This document shows, piece after piece, positions 1 through 8,733 of a stretch of DNA of 58,996 nucleotides. The position numbers and the translations under genes were made by a program. The first letter of the stretch is position 1, and each line of letters begins with the position of its first letter. The notes beneath the pieces are model-generated. The model was not told the origin of the DNA. It did no database searches and saw only the letters and a program-made list of their open reading frames with translations. Source of the DNA: CAYRUP01 sp964489265 (GTDB lineage: Bacteria; Pseudomonadota; Gammaproteobacteria; DSM-16500); assembly GCA_964489265.1 (NCBI GenBank), contig CAZAXX010000005.1, positions 1 to 58,996 on the forward strand, in the 5' to 3' direction.

Positions 1-2
1 AT

Positions 3-1480
3 GACACACAAGTTGCAGCACCGAGTGTTGCACTGACAACCGATTCCGGTAGCAGTAGCTCAGATAAAATTACCAACGTCGGCACACTCACTGTCAGTGG
101 CACAGAAAGCGGCGCACTCGTTCAATACAGTGCAGACGGCACGACGTGGAGTTCAACCGCACCTGCACTCACACAAGGTTCAAACACGGTCTATGTTCGA
201 CAAACCGATGTGGCTGGTAATGTCTCTGCTGCAACAACCTACACATTCACGTATGACACACAAGTTGCAGCTCCGAGTGTTGCACTGACAACCGATTCCG
301 GTAGCAGCAGCTCGGATAAAATTACCAACGTCGGTACCTTGACTGTCAGCGGCACCGAAAGTGGCGCACTCGTTCAATACAGCGCAGATGGCACAACCTG
401 GAGTTCAACCGCACCTACACTCACACAAGGTGAAAACACAATATATGTTCGACAAACAGATGTCGCCGGTAATGTCTCTGCTGCGACAAGTTATACATTC
501 ACCTACGACACACAAGTTGCGGCACCGAGTGTTGCACTTGCAACCGATTCCGGCAGCAGTAGCTCAGATAAAATTACCAATGTCGGCACACTCACTGTAA
601 GCGGTGAAAATGGTGCAACCGTTCAATACAGTGCGGATGGCACAACATGGAGTGCAACTGCACCTGCCTTAACACAAGGCAGTAATACTGTGCATGTTCG
701 TCAAACCGATGCTGCTGGCAACGTGTCGCCCGAAACAATTTATACATTCACCTACGACACACAAGTTGCAGCACCAAGTGTTGCGCTTACAACCGACTCA
801 GGCACAAGCAGTACGGATAAAATTACCAATGTCGGCACACTCACTGTGAGTGGCACCGAAAATGGCGCAACCGTTCAATACAGTTCAAATGGAATAACAT
901 GGAGTTCAAGCGCACCTGCTCTCGCACAGGGCAGTAACACGATTTATGTTCGTCAACTGGATGTTGCAGGTAATGCTTCTGCACCAACAACAATTACTTT
1001 CACGTATGCTACACAAATCAATGCACCTACAGTCAGATTAACAACGGATTCCGGTAGCAGTGGTACGGATAAAATTACGAATGTTGGCGCACTCACTGTC
1101 AGTGGCACAGTCAGTGGCGCACTCATTGAATACAGTGCGGATGGCATGACATGGAATACAACAGCACCTCCACTAACACAAGGTTCAAATACAGTTTACG
1201 TTCGTCAAACTGATCTCGCAGGAAATATTTCAAATGCGACAACCTATGCTTTCAGTTACGACACTCAAGTTGCTGCACCAACTGTAGGATTAGCAAGCGC
1301 TAATGCTGGCACACTCACAATCAGTGGTGTGGAAAATGATGCGGTCGTTCAATATAGTGCGAATGGAACGACGTGGAGTACAACTGCTCCTACATTCATG
1401 CAAGGAACAAACAACGTATACGTGCGACAAATTGATGCTGCTGGTAATGTCTCAATGCCAACTATCTTTAGCTTTACATA
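3..1480 (+). repeat. Tandem 252-bp repeat array (six Ig-like units)
   Basis: In-frame DNA repeats of 252, 252, 249, 252, 252 bp and a final shorter copy, clearly alignable at nucleotide level (for example gacacacaagttgca at units 1, 2 and 4). They encode the Ig-like units of the surface protein. The array probably continues upstream of the window. Confidence 0.85.
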
Positions 1481-2117
1481 TCAACCAGCAGAAACCATCG
1501 TTGTACCAAAAGTTGAGTCGCCAGAGCCTGTGAATGTACCATTGACATCAACTTATGTAGCACCTTTGTCATCTCAAATATTCTTTAGAAGTTCAGCGAC
1601 TCCTACTGCTGATGCTCACAGCATGAGACAAAATAGTAATGAATATAGCGATAGTTCTTATGCAAAATCAGTTGCTAAAGTGACTGGAAATGCGTTAGAA
1701 AATCCAATTAATGTATTGCTCAATAAGTTTAGTTATACGCCGAGTTGGGGCTACGAACACACGCCTGACTTTGTCAATCTAACTCCCGTTGTCACAGGAT
1801 TGACTGAAACAATCAAAACATTACAAACAGAGACGACCCAGACAAATCAACAAACAGCTACGTTAGATAAGTTAATGACATTCGATACACTCACAACATC
1901 AAGTGAAGCACAAACATCCAATGAAACATCACCAAACAAAGCGGCGCCTAACACAGTAGGCAGTGTATTGATGAATGCTAAATTTACAACTGATTCGAAA
2001 GCAGTTAATACGCCTTATCACGACACCGGCAAAGATCCCTCTGCAAAGAAAATGGATTTTGATGGTCGTTTGAAAACGTTATTAAAAGATTTTGGCATCA
2101 CAAAAGATGATGTTTAA
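3..2117 (+). CDS. Large Ig-like repeat surface/adhesin protein, 3' part
   Basis: The frame is open from the first bases of the window, so the N-terminus lies upstream. Six tandem Ig-like units start at 3, 255, 507, 756, 1008 and 1260. The unit is 84 residues (252 bp; the third unit is one codon shorter, the last one is internally shortened). Each unit begins with a DTQVAAPSV-like strand and carries the conserved core LTVSG, VQYSADGTTW, YVRQTDVAGNVS and YTFTY. This is the pattern of bacterial Ig-like domains in large secreted or surface adhesins. After about residue 490 (counted from the window edge) the protein becomes Ser/Thr/Asn-rich without repeats and ends in a charged tail (KTLLKDFGITKDDV). 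No LPXTG, RTX or autotransporter barrel is visible in this part. Adhesin or biofilm function is inferred from family type only. Near-identical DNA units suggest unit number varies by recombination. Confidence 0.8.
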   Translation, partial: DTQVAAPSVALTTDSGSSSSDKITNVGTLTVSGTESGALVQYSADGTTWSSTAPALTQGSNTVYVRQTDVAGNVSAATTYTFTYDTQVAAPSVALTTDSGSSSSDKITNVGTLTVSGTESGALVQYSADGTTWSSTAPTLTQGENTIYVRQTDVAGNVSAATSYTFTYDTQVAAPSVALATDSGSSSSDKITNVGTLTVSGENGATVQYSADGTTWSATAPALTQGSNTVHVRQTDAAGNVSPETIYTFTYDTQVAAPSVALTTDSGTSSTDKITNVGTLTVSGTENGATVQYSSNGITWSSSAPALAQGSNTIYVRQLDVAGNASAPTTITFTYATQINAPTVRLTTDSGSSGTDKITNVGALTVSGTVSGALIEYSADGMTWNTTAPPLTQGSNTVYVRQTDLAGNISNATTYAFSYDTQVAAPTVGLASANAGTLTISGVENDAVVQYSANGTTWSTTAPTFMQGTNNVYVRQIDAAGNVSMPTIFSFTYQPAETIVVPKVESPEPVNVPLTSTYVAPLSSQIFFRSSATPTADAHSMRQNSNEYSDSSYAKSVAKVTGNALENPINVLLNKFSYTPSWGYEHTPDFVNLTPVVTGLTETIKTLQTETTQTNQQTATLDKLMTFDTLTTSSEAQTSNETSPNKAAPNTVGSVLMNAKFTTDSKAVNTPYHDTGKDPSAKKMDFDGRLKTLLKDFGITKDDV

Positions 2118-2121
2118 AAAA

Positions 2122-3003
2122 TTATTCGAGCATTTTTATAATCCCAGAAAAATCAACATCCGCATTACCTCGATTCACAAACAAAGAATAAAGTTCCGAA
2201 GCGACTTCACCAAGTGGAATCATAGCATCCACACTATCCGCTGCTTTCTGAGCCAAATGTAAATCTTTCAACATCATGCTAGCAGCAAATCCTGGTTTAT
2301 AATTATTATTTGACGGTGCTTTCTCAACTAATCCTGGTACAGGAGAATAACTTGTCATCGACCAACATTGGCCTGATGCATTCGAACTAATTTCAAAAAA
2401 TTTCTTTGGATCCAATCCTAATTTTTCACCTAATGTGAAAGCTTCACTCACTGCAATCATGGAAATACCAAGAATTAAATTGTTGCAAATTTTCGCGGCT
2501 TGTCCACTTCCACCAGCACCGGCATGCACGATTTTTTTTCCCATTTTTTCAAAAAAAGTTTTTGCGCGCGAAAAATTTTTCTCAGTGCCTCCTATCATAA
2601 AAGTCAAAGTGCCCGCTTCTGCGCCTGCAACTCCGCCTGATACAGGCGCATCCAACATTCCAATTCCCATTGAATCAGCAATTTTATGCAATTCGCGCGT
2701 GGCACTGATTTCAATCGATGAAGAATCTACATACAACGCGCCTTTCATCGCATGCGCAAAAAGACCATTCGGTCCCAAACACACTTCACTGACTTGTTGC
2801 CCTGTTTGTAACATCGTCACAATAATGTCTGCGCCTTCCGCTGCATCTGCTAATGATTTTGCTGCAGTCGCACCTGCTGCAACCAATGCTTTTACTGCTG
2901 CCGGCATCAAATCAAAAACTTTGACTTGAAAACCTGCTTTTACTAAATTGCGCGCCATGGGATTACCCATGTGTCCTAAACCGATAAATGCAATTTGTGT
3001 CAT
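2122..3003 (-). CDS. mmsB: 3-hydroxyisobutyrate dehydrogenase
   Basis: NAD-dependent oxidation of 3-hydroxyisobutyrate to methylmalonate semialdehyde in valine catabolism (cytosolic). The 293-residue length is typical. The N-terminal Rossmann motif IAFIGLGHMGNPMARNL is intact, the substrate-binding motif DAPVSGGVAGAEAGTL follows at about 120, and the catalytic lysine region GGSGQAAKICNNLILG is near 170. It lies 11 bp downstream of mmsA on the same strand, so the two probably form one transcript handling the last two steps of the valine branch. The earlier step (3-hydroxyisobutyryl-CoA hydrolase) is encoded at 50310-51374. Confidence 0.93.
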   Translation of the reverse strand: MTQIAFIGLGHMGNPMARNLVKAGFQVKVFDLMPAAVKALVAAGATAAKSLADAAEGADIIVTMLQTGQQVSEVCLGPNGLFAHAMKGALYVDSSSIEISATRELHKIADSMGIGMLDAPVSGGVAGAEAGTLTFMIGGTEKNFSRAKTFFEKMGKKIVHAGAGGSGQAAKICNNLILGISMIAVSEAFTLGEKLGLDPKKFFEISSNASGQCWSMTSYSPVPGLVEKAPSNNNYKPGFAASMMLKDLHLAQKAADSVDAMIPLGEVASELYSLFVNRGNADVDFSGIIKMLE

Positions 3004-3014
3004 AAAAAAATTTC

Positions 3015-4505
3015 CTAATGCGTTGGTATATTAAAATCAGAACCGGTTGAATTTTTTAACCAGCGTTCAGTGATCGTTTTTAATTTTGTATAAAACTGTA
3101 CGCCTTCAGGACCATGCATATGAATATCACCGAACAAAGAACGTTTCCAACCACCAAAACTGTGATAAGCAACTGGAACAGGAATCGGAATATTGATACC
3201 AACCATACCCACTTGCACTTTCGTTGCAAACGTTCGAGCCGTATTTCCATCACGCGTAAAAATCGCAGTGCCATTACCATATTCATGATCATTGATTAAT
3301 TGCAATGCGGAATTAAAATCTGGCACGCGCACAATCGATAACACAGGCCCAAAAATTTCTTCGCGATAAATTCGCATTGTGGGCTGCACATGATCGAAGA
3401 GCGAACCGCCCATATAAAAACCTTTTTCAAATCCTTTCGGTTTATAAGCACGACCATCAACAACTAATTCAGCACCTTCTTTGATACCTAAATCAATATA
3501 CGATTTCACTCGCTCCCAGTGTGCTTCGGAAATAAGTGGTCCCATTTCAACATGCGCTTCAACGCCTGGACCAATTTTTAAAGCATCCACGCGCGGTTTA
3601 ATTTTTGCAATCAATTCATCTGCCAATTTATCACCGACGACAACCGCAACTGAAATTGCCATGCAACGTTCGCCCGCAGATCCATAAGCCGCTCCGACAA
3701 TCGCATCCACGGTTTGCTCAAGATCCGCATCCGGCATGACAACACAATGATTTTTCGCGCCACCAAATGCTTGTGCACGTTTGCCATGTGCAATCGCTGT
3801 TTTATAAACATATTCTGCAACCGGTGTTGAACCAACAAAACTGACTGCTTTCACATCAGGATGCGTTAACAAAGCATCTACCGCTTCTTTATCCCCTTGC
3901 ACGACATTAATCACACCATCCGGCACACCTGCTTCTTTTGCAAGTTGTGCGAGTCTTAATGCACACGATGGATCTTTTTCAGATGGTTTTAAAATAAAAG
4001 TATTTCCGCAAGCAATTGCTAAAGGAAACATCCACAGTGCAACCATCGCAGGAAAATTAAAAGGTGTTATACCCACACAAACGCCTAACGGTTGCCGCAC
4101 TGAATAACTATCAATTTCTGTTCCAACTTCTTCGGTATAACTGCCTTTTAAATGATGTGGAATGCCACACGTAAATTCGACAACATCAATACCACGTTGC
4201 ACAGAACCACGTGCATCGCTGAGTGTTTTACCGTGTTCTTTGGTAACAAGTTCTGCTAACTCATCTGCGTGTTGCTCCAGAAGAGCTTTATATTTAAATA
4301 AAATACGAGCGCGTTTTAGAGGGGTTGTGGCGGACCATTTTATAAATGCCGCTTTTGCTGCAGAAACTGCTTGTTCTACGATGGCTTTATCTGCCATTGT
4401 CACATGACCCATCAGATCGCCTGTGGCTGGATTATATAAATCAAGAACGCGGCCAGAAGATGAGACGGTTTGACCATTAATAAAATGGGTGACTTGATAT
4501 GGCAT
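3015..4505 (-). CDS. mmsA: Methylmalonate-semialdehyde dehydrogenase (CoA-acylating)
   Basis: Converts methylmalonate or malonate semialdehyde plus CoA to propionyl-CoA or acetyl-CoA. The 496-residue aldehyde dehydrogenase has the MmsA-type catalytic cysteine in GSAGERCMAISVAV, the NAD-binding region FVGSTPVAEYVYKTA, and the IPVPVAYHSFGGWKRSLFGD segment characteristic of MmsA. The frame extends 82 codons further upstream, but the start at 4505 (MPYQVTHFING) is chosen because it has an AAGGAA ribosome site and gives the usual family length; the longer form would run into the divergent permease gene. First gene of a probable mmsA-mmsB operon. The 70-bp space to the permease holds both promoters (a TATACT hexamer is visible). 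Confidence 0.93.
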   Translation of the reverse strand: MPYQVTHFINGQTVSSSGRVLDLYNPATGDLMGHVTMADKAIVEQAVSAAKAAFIKWSATTPLKRARILFKYKALLEQHADELAELVTKEHGKTLSDARGSVQRGIDVVEFTCGIPHHLKGSYTEEVGTEIDSYSVRQPLGVCVGITPFNFPAMVALWMFPLAIACGNTFILKPSEKDPSCALRLAQLAKEAGVPDGVINVVQGDKEAVDALLTHPDVKAVSFVGSTPVAEYVYKTAIAHGKRAQAFGGAKNHCVVMPDADLEQTVDAIVGAAYGSAGERCMAISVAVVVGDKLADELIAKIKPRVDALKIGPGVEAHVEMGPLISEAHWERVKSYIDLGIKEGAELVVDGRAYKPKGFEKGFYMGGSLFDHVQPTMRIYREEIFGPVLSIVRVPDFNSALQLINDHEYGNGTAIFTRDGNTARTFATKVQVGMVGINIPIPVPVAYHSFGGWKRSLFGDIHMHGPEGVQFYTKLKTITERWLKNSTGSDFNIPTH

Positions 4506-4575
4506 GGATTCCTTTCCTTTAAATAAATGAAAAAGATTATATACTAGTAACATTACTTTCAAGGAAGAAAATCTT

Positions 4576-5949
4576 ATGAATTTATTCCGAACCAAACATC
4601 CAACCACCATAACCAGTGATTCAGAATATTCATTACGACAATCTCTAACCGCAACTGATCTGACCTTAATGGGAATTGGTGTGATCATTGGCGCTGGCGT
4701 TTTTGTTTTAACTGGGATTGCTGCTGCAACGAGAGCAGGTCCTGCCGTCACGTTATCGTATATTGTTGCCGGTTTAGCATCGATGTTTGCGGCACTTGCT
4801 TATGCAGAATTAACCACAAGTATTGGCGGATGCGGCGGTGCCTACAATTATACTTATGCAGGATTCGGAGAATTTATCGCATGGTTGGTAGGCTGGAATT
4901 TATTATTTGAATATGCGTTATCCGTTTCAACTGTTGCCATTGGATGGTCAGGTTATGTGAATGATGCATTAATCGCATTACATGTTTCTTTACCTGATAA
5001 CTTAATCAAAAATCCATTCGAAGGCGGTATGATCAATCTGCCTGCCGTATTAATTATTGGGTTACTCAGTGTGCTACTGTGTCTTGGCACACGTGCCAGT
5101 GCGCGATTTAATTTTATTGTCGTGATTATCAAACTTCTCACGATTGCTTTATTTATCGGAATTGCAATCAAACACGTAAATCCCGTGCATTGGCAAACTT
5201 TCTTGCCGTTTGGATGGAATGGTGTGATGCAAGGAGCGGCATTAGTTTTTTTTGCATATATTGGATTTGACGCACTTGCAACTGCTGCTGAAGAAACGGT
5301 AACTCCACAACGCGATGTGCCTATAGGAATCATTTTATCTGTCATGATTTGCGCGAGTATTTATGTCGTTGTTTCCGGTCTTCTCACACTTATCGTTCCC
5401 TACACTACACTCAATGTAAAAGCACCGGTTGCAGATGCCATCTTAAATCTAGGCCATCCAACACTGGCAGGTATTATTTCCATAGGCGCAATTGCAGGTT
5501 TAACGACTGTGATGCTGGTTATGTACTATGGGTTGACTCGCATCATATTAGCGATTGCGCGCGATGGTTTGTTGCCACCGCAATTTACTAAACTAAATCA
5601 GAAAACACGCACACCGAATTTCGTCATCATCTTAAGTGGCATTGTTATCGCAGCCGCTGCCGGTTTCATGCCACTTGATCAGGCCGCGGAACTTGTCAAC
5701 ATCGGTACATTAACAGCATTTACGATGGTCTGTGGTGGTGTTATCGTGCTGCGCTTTACCAAGCCTGATTTGCCAAGACCGTTTAAATTACCGTGGAATC
5801 CACTTATCCCAACCTTAGGAATTATTTTTTGTCTGTATCTCATGCTGAATCTACCCGCCGTCACATGGTGGCGATTTGTCATTTGGTTATTGATTGGCTT
5901 TGTTATTTACTTCGCTTATAGTTACAAACACAGCCATTTACAAAAATGA
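4576..5949 (+). CDS. CAT-type APC-family amino-acid permease
   Basis: Inner-membrane amino-acid transporter, 457 residues with about 12 predicted hydrophobic segments. The first membrane segment carries the APC substrate motif GIGVIIGAGVFVLTG, and FAALAYAELTTSIGGCGGAYNYTYAGFGEFIAWLVGW-type residues follow (shown here only as family signature, spanning about 75-115), as in cationic amino-acid transporters. Strong ribosome site AAGGAAGA before the ATG. Divergent from mmsA with only 70 bp between, which suggests coordinated uptake and breakdown of amino acids. The true substrate cannot be read from sequence. Confidence 0.88.
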   Translation: MNLFRTKHPTTITSDSEYSLRQSLTATDLTLMGIGVIIGAGVFVLTGIAAATRAGPAVTLSYIVAGLASMFAALAYAELTTSIGGCGGAYNYTYAGFGEFIAWLVGWNLLFEYALSVSTVAIGWSGYVNDALIALHVSLPDNLIKNPFEGGMINLPAVLIIGLLSVLLCLGTRASARFNFIVVIIKLLTIALFIGIAIKHVNPVHWQTFLPFGWNGVMQGAALVFFAYIGFDALATAAEETVTPQRDVPIGIILSVMICASIYVVVSGLLTLIVPYTTLNVKAPVADAILNLGHPTLAGIISIGAIAGLTTVMLVMYYGLTRIILAIARDGLLPPQFTKLNQKTRTPNFVIILSGIVIAAAAGFMPLDQAAELVNIGTLTAFTMVCGGVIVLRFTKPDLPRPFKLPWNPLIPTLGIIFCLYLMLNLPAVTWWRFVIWLLIGFVIYFAYSYKHSHLQK

Positions 5950-5965
5950 AAAGGATATTCATTTA

Positions 5966-6802
5966 ATGAAAACGGTGTTGCTTGCACTGTTACTATTTTT
6001 TGCCTCTACCCAAAATTTTAGTTTTGCAGCGGGCGGCATTACTCACATGTTTATCGCGAAAGAAATCATTCCGCATTTATCGGATAAAGATTTAAAAAAC
6101 TTAATTGAAAATAATTTGGATGCCTATCTGGTTGGTTCTAATTATCCAGATTCAGGTTATATGCCAGGCACACATTTTGGTAATGCCTCGCACTGGCAAA
6201 AATTTATTGATACGTTTGTCGCCTATTTACATGAACGTTATCCTTATCCAGAACAACAAAATCCTGCGCTCGTTGCATTTTTATTAGGATGTGCAACACA
6301 TATTGAGTCAGATCAAGTTTTTCATGGTGCATTTATGAATAAAATTTCAAAAGAGGATTTTCATCAGCATTGGCAAACCGCACATACTGTCAGTGAAGAA
6401 GGACTGGATATGCTTATCATGCTAGACAAAAAACAATGGCAAGTACGCCCAATGATTTGGTGGTTGCCGCTACATGATCTCGTGCAAATTTATCAGCGAC
6501 TGGGAATTCATTATTCCAAAAGCGAAATTTTTTGGGGCAATACACTTTATTCTTTAACGGGAATTGGTCAGAGAGCATTGACGCCTTTAAGCTACAATTA
6601 TATTAAATTAACCATGCCATGGTTGTCTCGTCATTACTACGATACGAAAAATGGTGGCATCGCGATGACCGAACAAATCACAATAAATTATCTGCAAGAA
6701 ACCTGGAAAAAAATTACTGTCAAAGTGGCAACTGCAGAAAGGCATCCAAAAAAGCAAATTGTTCCTGAAACATCTATCTCCCCAACGTTTACTTTTGCAT
6801 AA
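5966..6802 (+). CDS. Exported zinc-dependent phospholipase C-like protein
   Basis: 278 residues. The start at 5966 is chosen over an in-frame upstream ATG (5894) because it gives a clean signal peptide (MKTVLLALLLFFASTQNFSFA) and has AAGGA upstream. The mature protein begins AAGGITHMFIAKEI, followed by DAYLVGSNYPDSGY, HFGNASHW and FLLGCATHIESDQVFHG. This His/Asp spacing matches the Zn-dependent PLPC domain also found in the N-terminal part of eukaryotic GPI-specific phospholipase D. Predicted to act in the periplasm or outside the cell on phospholipid or glycolipid headgroups; the substrate is inferred. It starts 16 bp after the permease and may be cotranscribed with it. Confidence 0.7.
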   Translation: MKTVLLALLLFFASTQNFSFAAGGITHMFIAKEIIPHLSDKDLKNLIENNLDAYLVGSNYPDSGYMPGTHFGNASHWQKFIDTFVAYLHERYPYPEQQNPALVAFLLGCATHIESDQVFHGAFMNKISKEDFHQHWQTAHTVSEEGLDMLIMLDKKQWQVRPMIWWLPLHDLVQIYQRLGIHYSKSEIFWGNTLYSLTGIGQRALTPLSYNYIKLTMPWLSRHYYDTKNGGIAMTEQITINYLQETWKKITVKVATAERHPKKQIVPETSISPTFTFA

Positions 6803-6851
6803 TATTATTATAGTAAATTCAAATAGTTATATGTGTGTACATAATTTGTAC

Positions 6852-6880
6852 TTGTCATTTTTTGTCAAATATATTAAAAT
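6852..6880 (+). promoter_or_regulatory. Sigma70-type promoter of the 585-residue membrane protein gene
   Basis: -35 TTGTCA at 6852-6857 (5/6), 17-bp spacer, -10 TAAAAT at 6875-6880 (5/6). A perfect 10-bp palindrome TGTGCGCACA (6880-6889) lies at the expected start of transcription and could be an operator. The gene begins at 6922. Confidence 0.5.
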
Positions 6881-6921
6881 GTGCGCACATACAAAACGAA
6901 CTAATAGAATGAAAACGACTT

Positions 6922-8679
6922 ATGTTTACTAGACTAAAATCAGGTGTTTCATCCGCTACAAATTTCGTCAAACGGGCCGTAAGTGTCGTCATTAATGCTG
7001 TTCCTGGACTTGCGCTCGTTGCTGCAAGAGCTGGATCCGGTGTTTTTAATGCTTCTAAATTTTCAGATTATCTTGCCAGATTATTGAATGTGCCTGCACT
7101 TAGTTCGCAATCGGCTTTTGGTATTGCTTTAGCTTCAATTGGTTTAATTGGTGCTGGCGTCACCAATCTTTATACCCGATTTTTTAATTCTTATCGTCGA
7201 GAACTCTCTAATCAAAAAGCACTTCCTCCTGTTACCCAAGATAAAATGAAAGTCGCGGCACAAGCTAAATTATTGGATGCAAATTTCATTCCTTCAGAAT
7301 CGATTGATTTTGAGAGTCAACTGACTTACACAGAAGAAAAAGAAATCAAAGCTACTTTTTGTCATCCAAGTCTTAACACGCATTCCTGGAGTTTAGGTTA
7401 TAAAGCATCTCAAGTAGTGAATGTCATTTATGGATTTGGCAGTGGCTCAAGTGGCATTGTCAGTATGAATTCATTAATTGGCCTCTTGCAGCTTTGGATG
7501 AAATTCGAATATGAAGGCAAATGCGGTGAAAACCAAAGCGATACTTACAAAATTATTCTCGCCAATTTGGCAACCGCTTTATTGATTTATGCTAACTTAA
7601 AATCATTTGCAAAATACAATGTAAAAATAAATCGTTGTAATATAGAATTTCTCTTTTATTCAACGCGTTTGTTTGATGAAGATGGAGAACTTTATGTTGG
7701 TAAACTTTATGATGAAAATCACCAAGAACTTCCGCTTGTCGCAAATAAACAAGGCTATCTGATTGATTCAGAAACGAATGAAAGAGTATTACGTCATAGC
7801 AGTAACCTTTACAAGTCAGATGGGACAAAACTGATTCTCCAAAGTGGTTGGAACGAAATCAGCAATTGTGATCGCTTCGGCGTTTTAGTGGGCGTTATAC
7901 TCGGTACGATTGGTATCTGGTATTCAAATCAGAATCTAATTTCTATTTTTAGAGATAAAACGTTATGTCACATGTTCGCTTTATTTGGAGAACATAATGT
8001 TGCAGTACCCGATGGCATTGCTAAAACAATTTCAGCTACGGGCGCTATAGCGAACTTTATTACAAACGGCATCTCAACTCTGGGCGCCATCCTGAACCAA
8101 CAAGAAAATGCTCGTCTTGCTCGAGAACAAACTGATTCAGAACAATCAGAACAAACAGCTAAATCAGAATTCGGTTATATGCAACCTGTTGTCACGGGAT
8201 GCATATTTGCAAATGCGGTTAATATGGCGGAAGGTACCTTTGTTGCATGCACCAGCCTACCTCATACACTTGCTAATCGTGATGATTTAACTACTCATCC
8301 AGTCACAATTGGATTCTCTGTTATAGCGGCAGCTCTAGCGTTTAAGTATCAGCTTGCACTTGATCGTCAGGGAGAAACTGTAGAAAAAGAAGTACGTAGA
8401 CAACTAAGAGAAAACCAGCAGCCAGCAACACCATTAATCACAGTAGAAACATCTCATAGTGTAGCAGAGGAAACAACTTCAGTTCCGATTCCGATTGCGA
8501 GTGACACTCAATTTGAATATCCAAGAGGCTCTCTGTCTCAGAACTGTGATCCCAGATTGTTTGGTGGATCTCTGCAAAGATCGACTCAAATTGCAAGTTC
8601 ATTTGATCCAGACGCAGGTGATTTAGGATTCGTGCCAAACAGAACTTTTTCACTTAAGTTAACGAATACGGTAAGTTGA
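6922..8679 (+). CDS. Unknown multi-pass membrane protein (effector-like)
   Basis: I do not recognise a family. 585 residues with several hydrophobic stretches: about 20-48, 63-88, 172-192, 212-232, 322-342 and 470-490. They are separated by charged, Glu/Lys-rich loops. The C-terminal about 100 residues are polar, Ser/Thr/Pro-rich and disordered-looking. There is no signal peptide of the usual kind. A good sigma70 promoter lies at 6852-6880 and a terminator-like hairpin follows at about 8700. In Legionellales such lineage-specific membrane proteins with polar tails are often Dot/Icm effectors, but no PmrA box is visible here, so this is only a possibility. Confidence 0.65.
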   Translation: MFTRLKSGVSSATNFVKRAVSVVINAVPGLALVAARAGSGVFNASKFSDYLARLLNVPALSSQSAFGIALASIGLIGAGVTNLYTRFFNSYRRELSNQKALPPVTQDKMKVAAQAKLLDANFIPSESIDFESQLTYTEEKEIKATFCHPSLNTHSWSLGYKASQVVNVIYGFGSGSSGIVSMNSLIGLLQLWMKFEYEGKCGENQSDTYKIILANLATALLIYANLKSFAKYNVKINRCNIEFLFYSTRLFDEDGELYVGKLYDENHQELPLVANKQGYLIDSETNERVLRHSSNLYKSDGTKLILQSGWNEISNCDRFGVLVGVILGTIGIWYSNQNLISIFRDKTLCHMFALFGEHNVAVPDGIAKTISATGAIANFITNGISTLGAILNQQENARLAREQTDSEQSEQTAKSEFGYMQPVVTGCIFANAVNMAEGTFVACTSLPHTLANRDDLTTHPVTIGFSVIAAALAFKYQLALDRQGETVEKEVRRQLRENQQPATPLITVETSHSVAEETTSVPIPIASDTQFEYPRGSLSQNCDPRLFGGSLQRSTQIASSFDPDAGDLGFVPNRTFSLKLTNTVS

Positions 8680-8699
8680 TTCTTAAAAATGCCTTTTTG

Positions 8700-8724
8700 T
8701 AGGGGGACCTATGTGTCCGCCCTG
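8700..8724. repeat. Short REP hairpin, copy A (TAGGGG..ACCTATGTG family)
   Basis: tagggggacctatgtgtccgccc forms a GGGGGAC/GTCCGCCC stem around CTATGT. Related copies lie at 45091-45116 and 49460-49486. It sits between convergent gene ends and may also act as a terminator. Confidence 0.6.
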
Positions 8725-8733
8725 CGATGCCGT

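Noticed and set aside
3..1480. CRISPR array
   Set aside because: The periodic repeats are 252 bp, in frame and coding for Ig-like domains; there is no short repeat/spacer alternation.
2435..2929. Long antisense frame over mmsB (164 codons)
   Set aside because: Composition follows the codon pattern of mmsB on the other strand; no ribosome site or independent features.
4506..4751. N-terminal extension of mmsA by 82 residues
   Set aside because: It overlaps the divergent permease gene, has no ribosome site, and exceeds the family length; the start at 4505 fits.
6880..6889. Palindrome TGTGCGCACA as a specific operator
   Set aside because: Short and single; it is mentioned with the promoter but cannot be assigned to a regulator.
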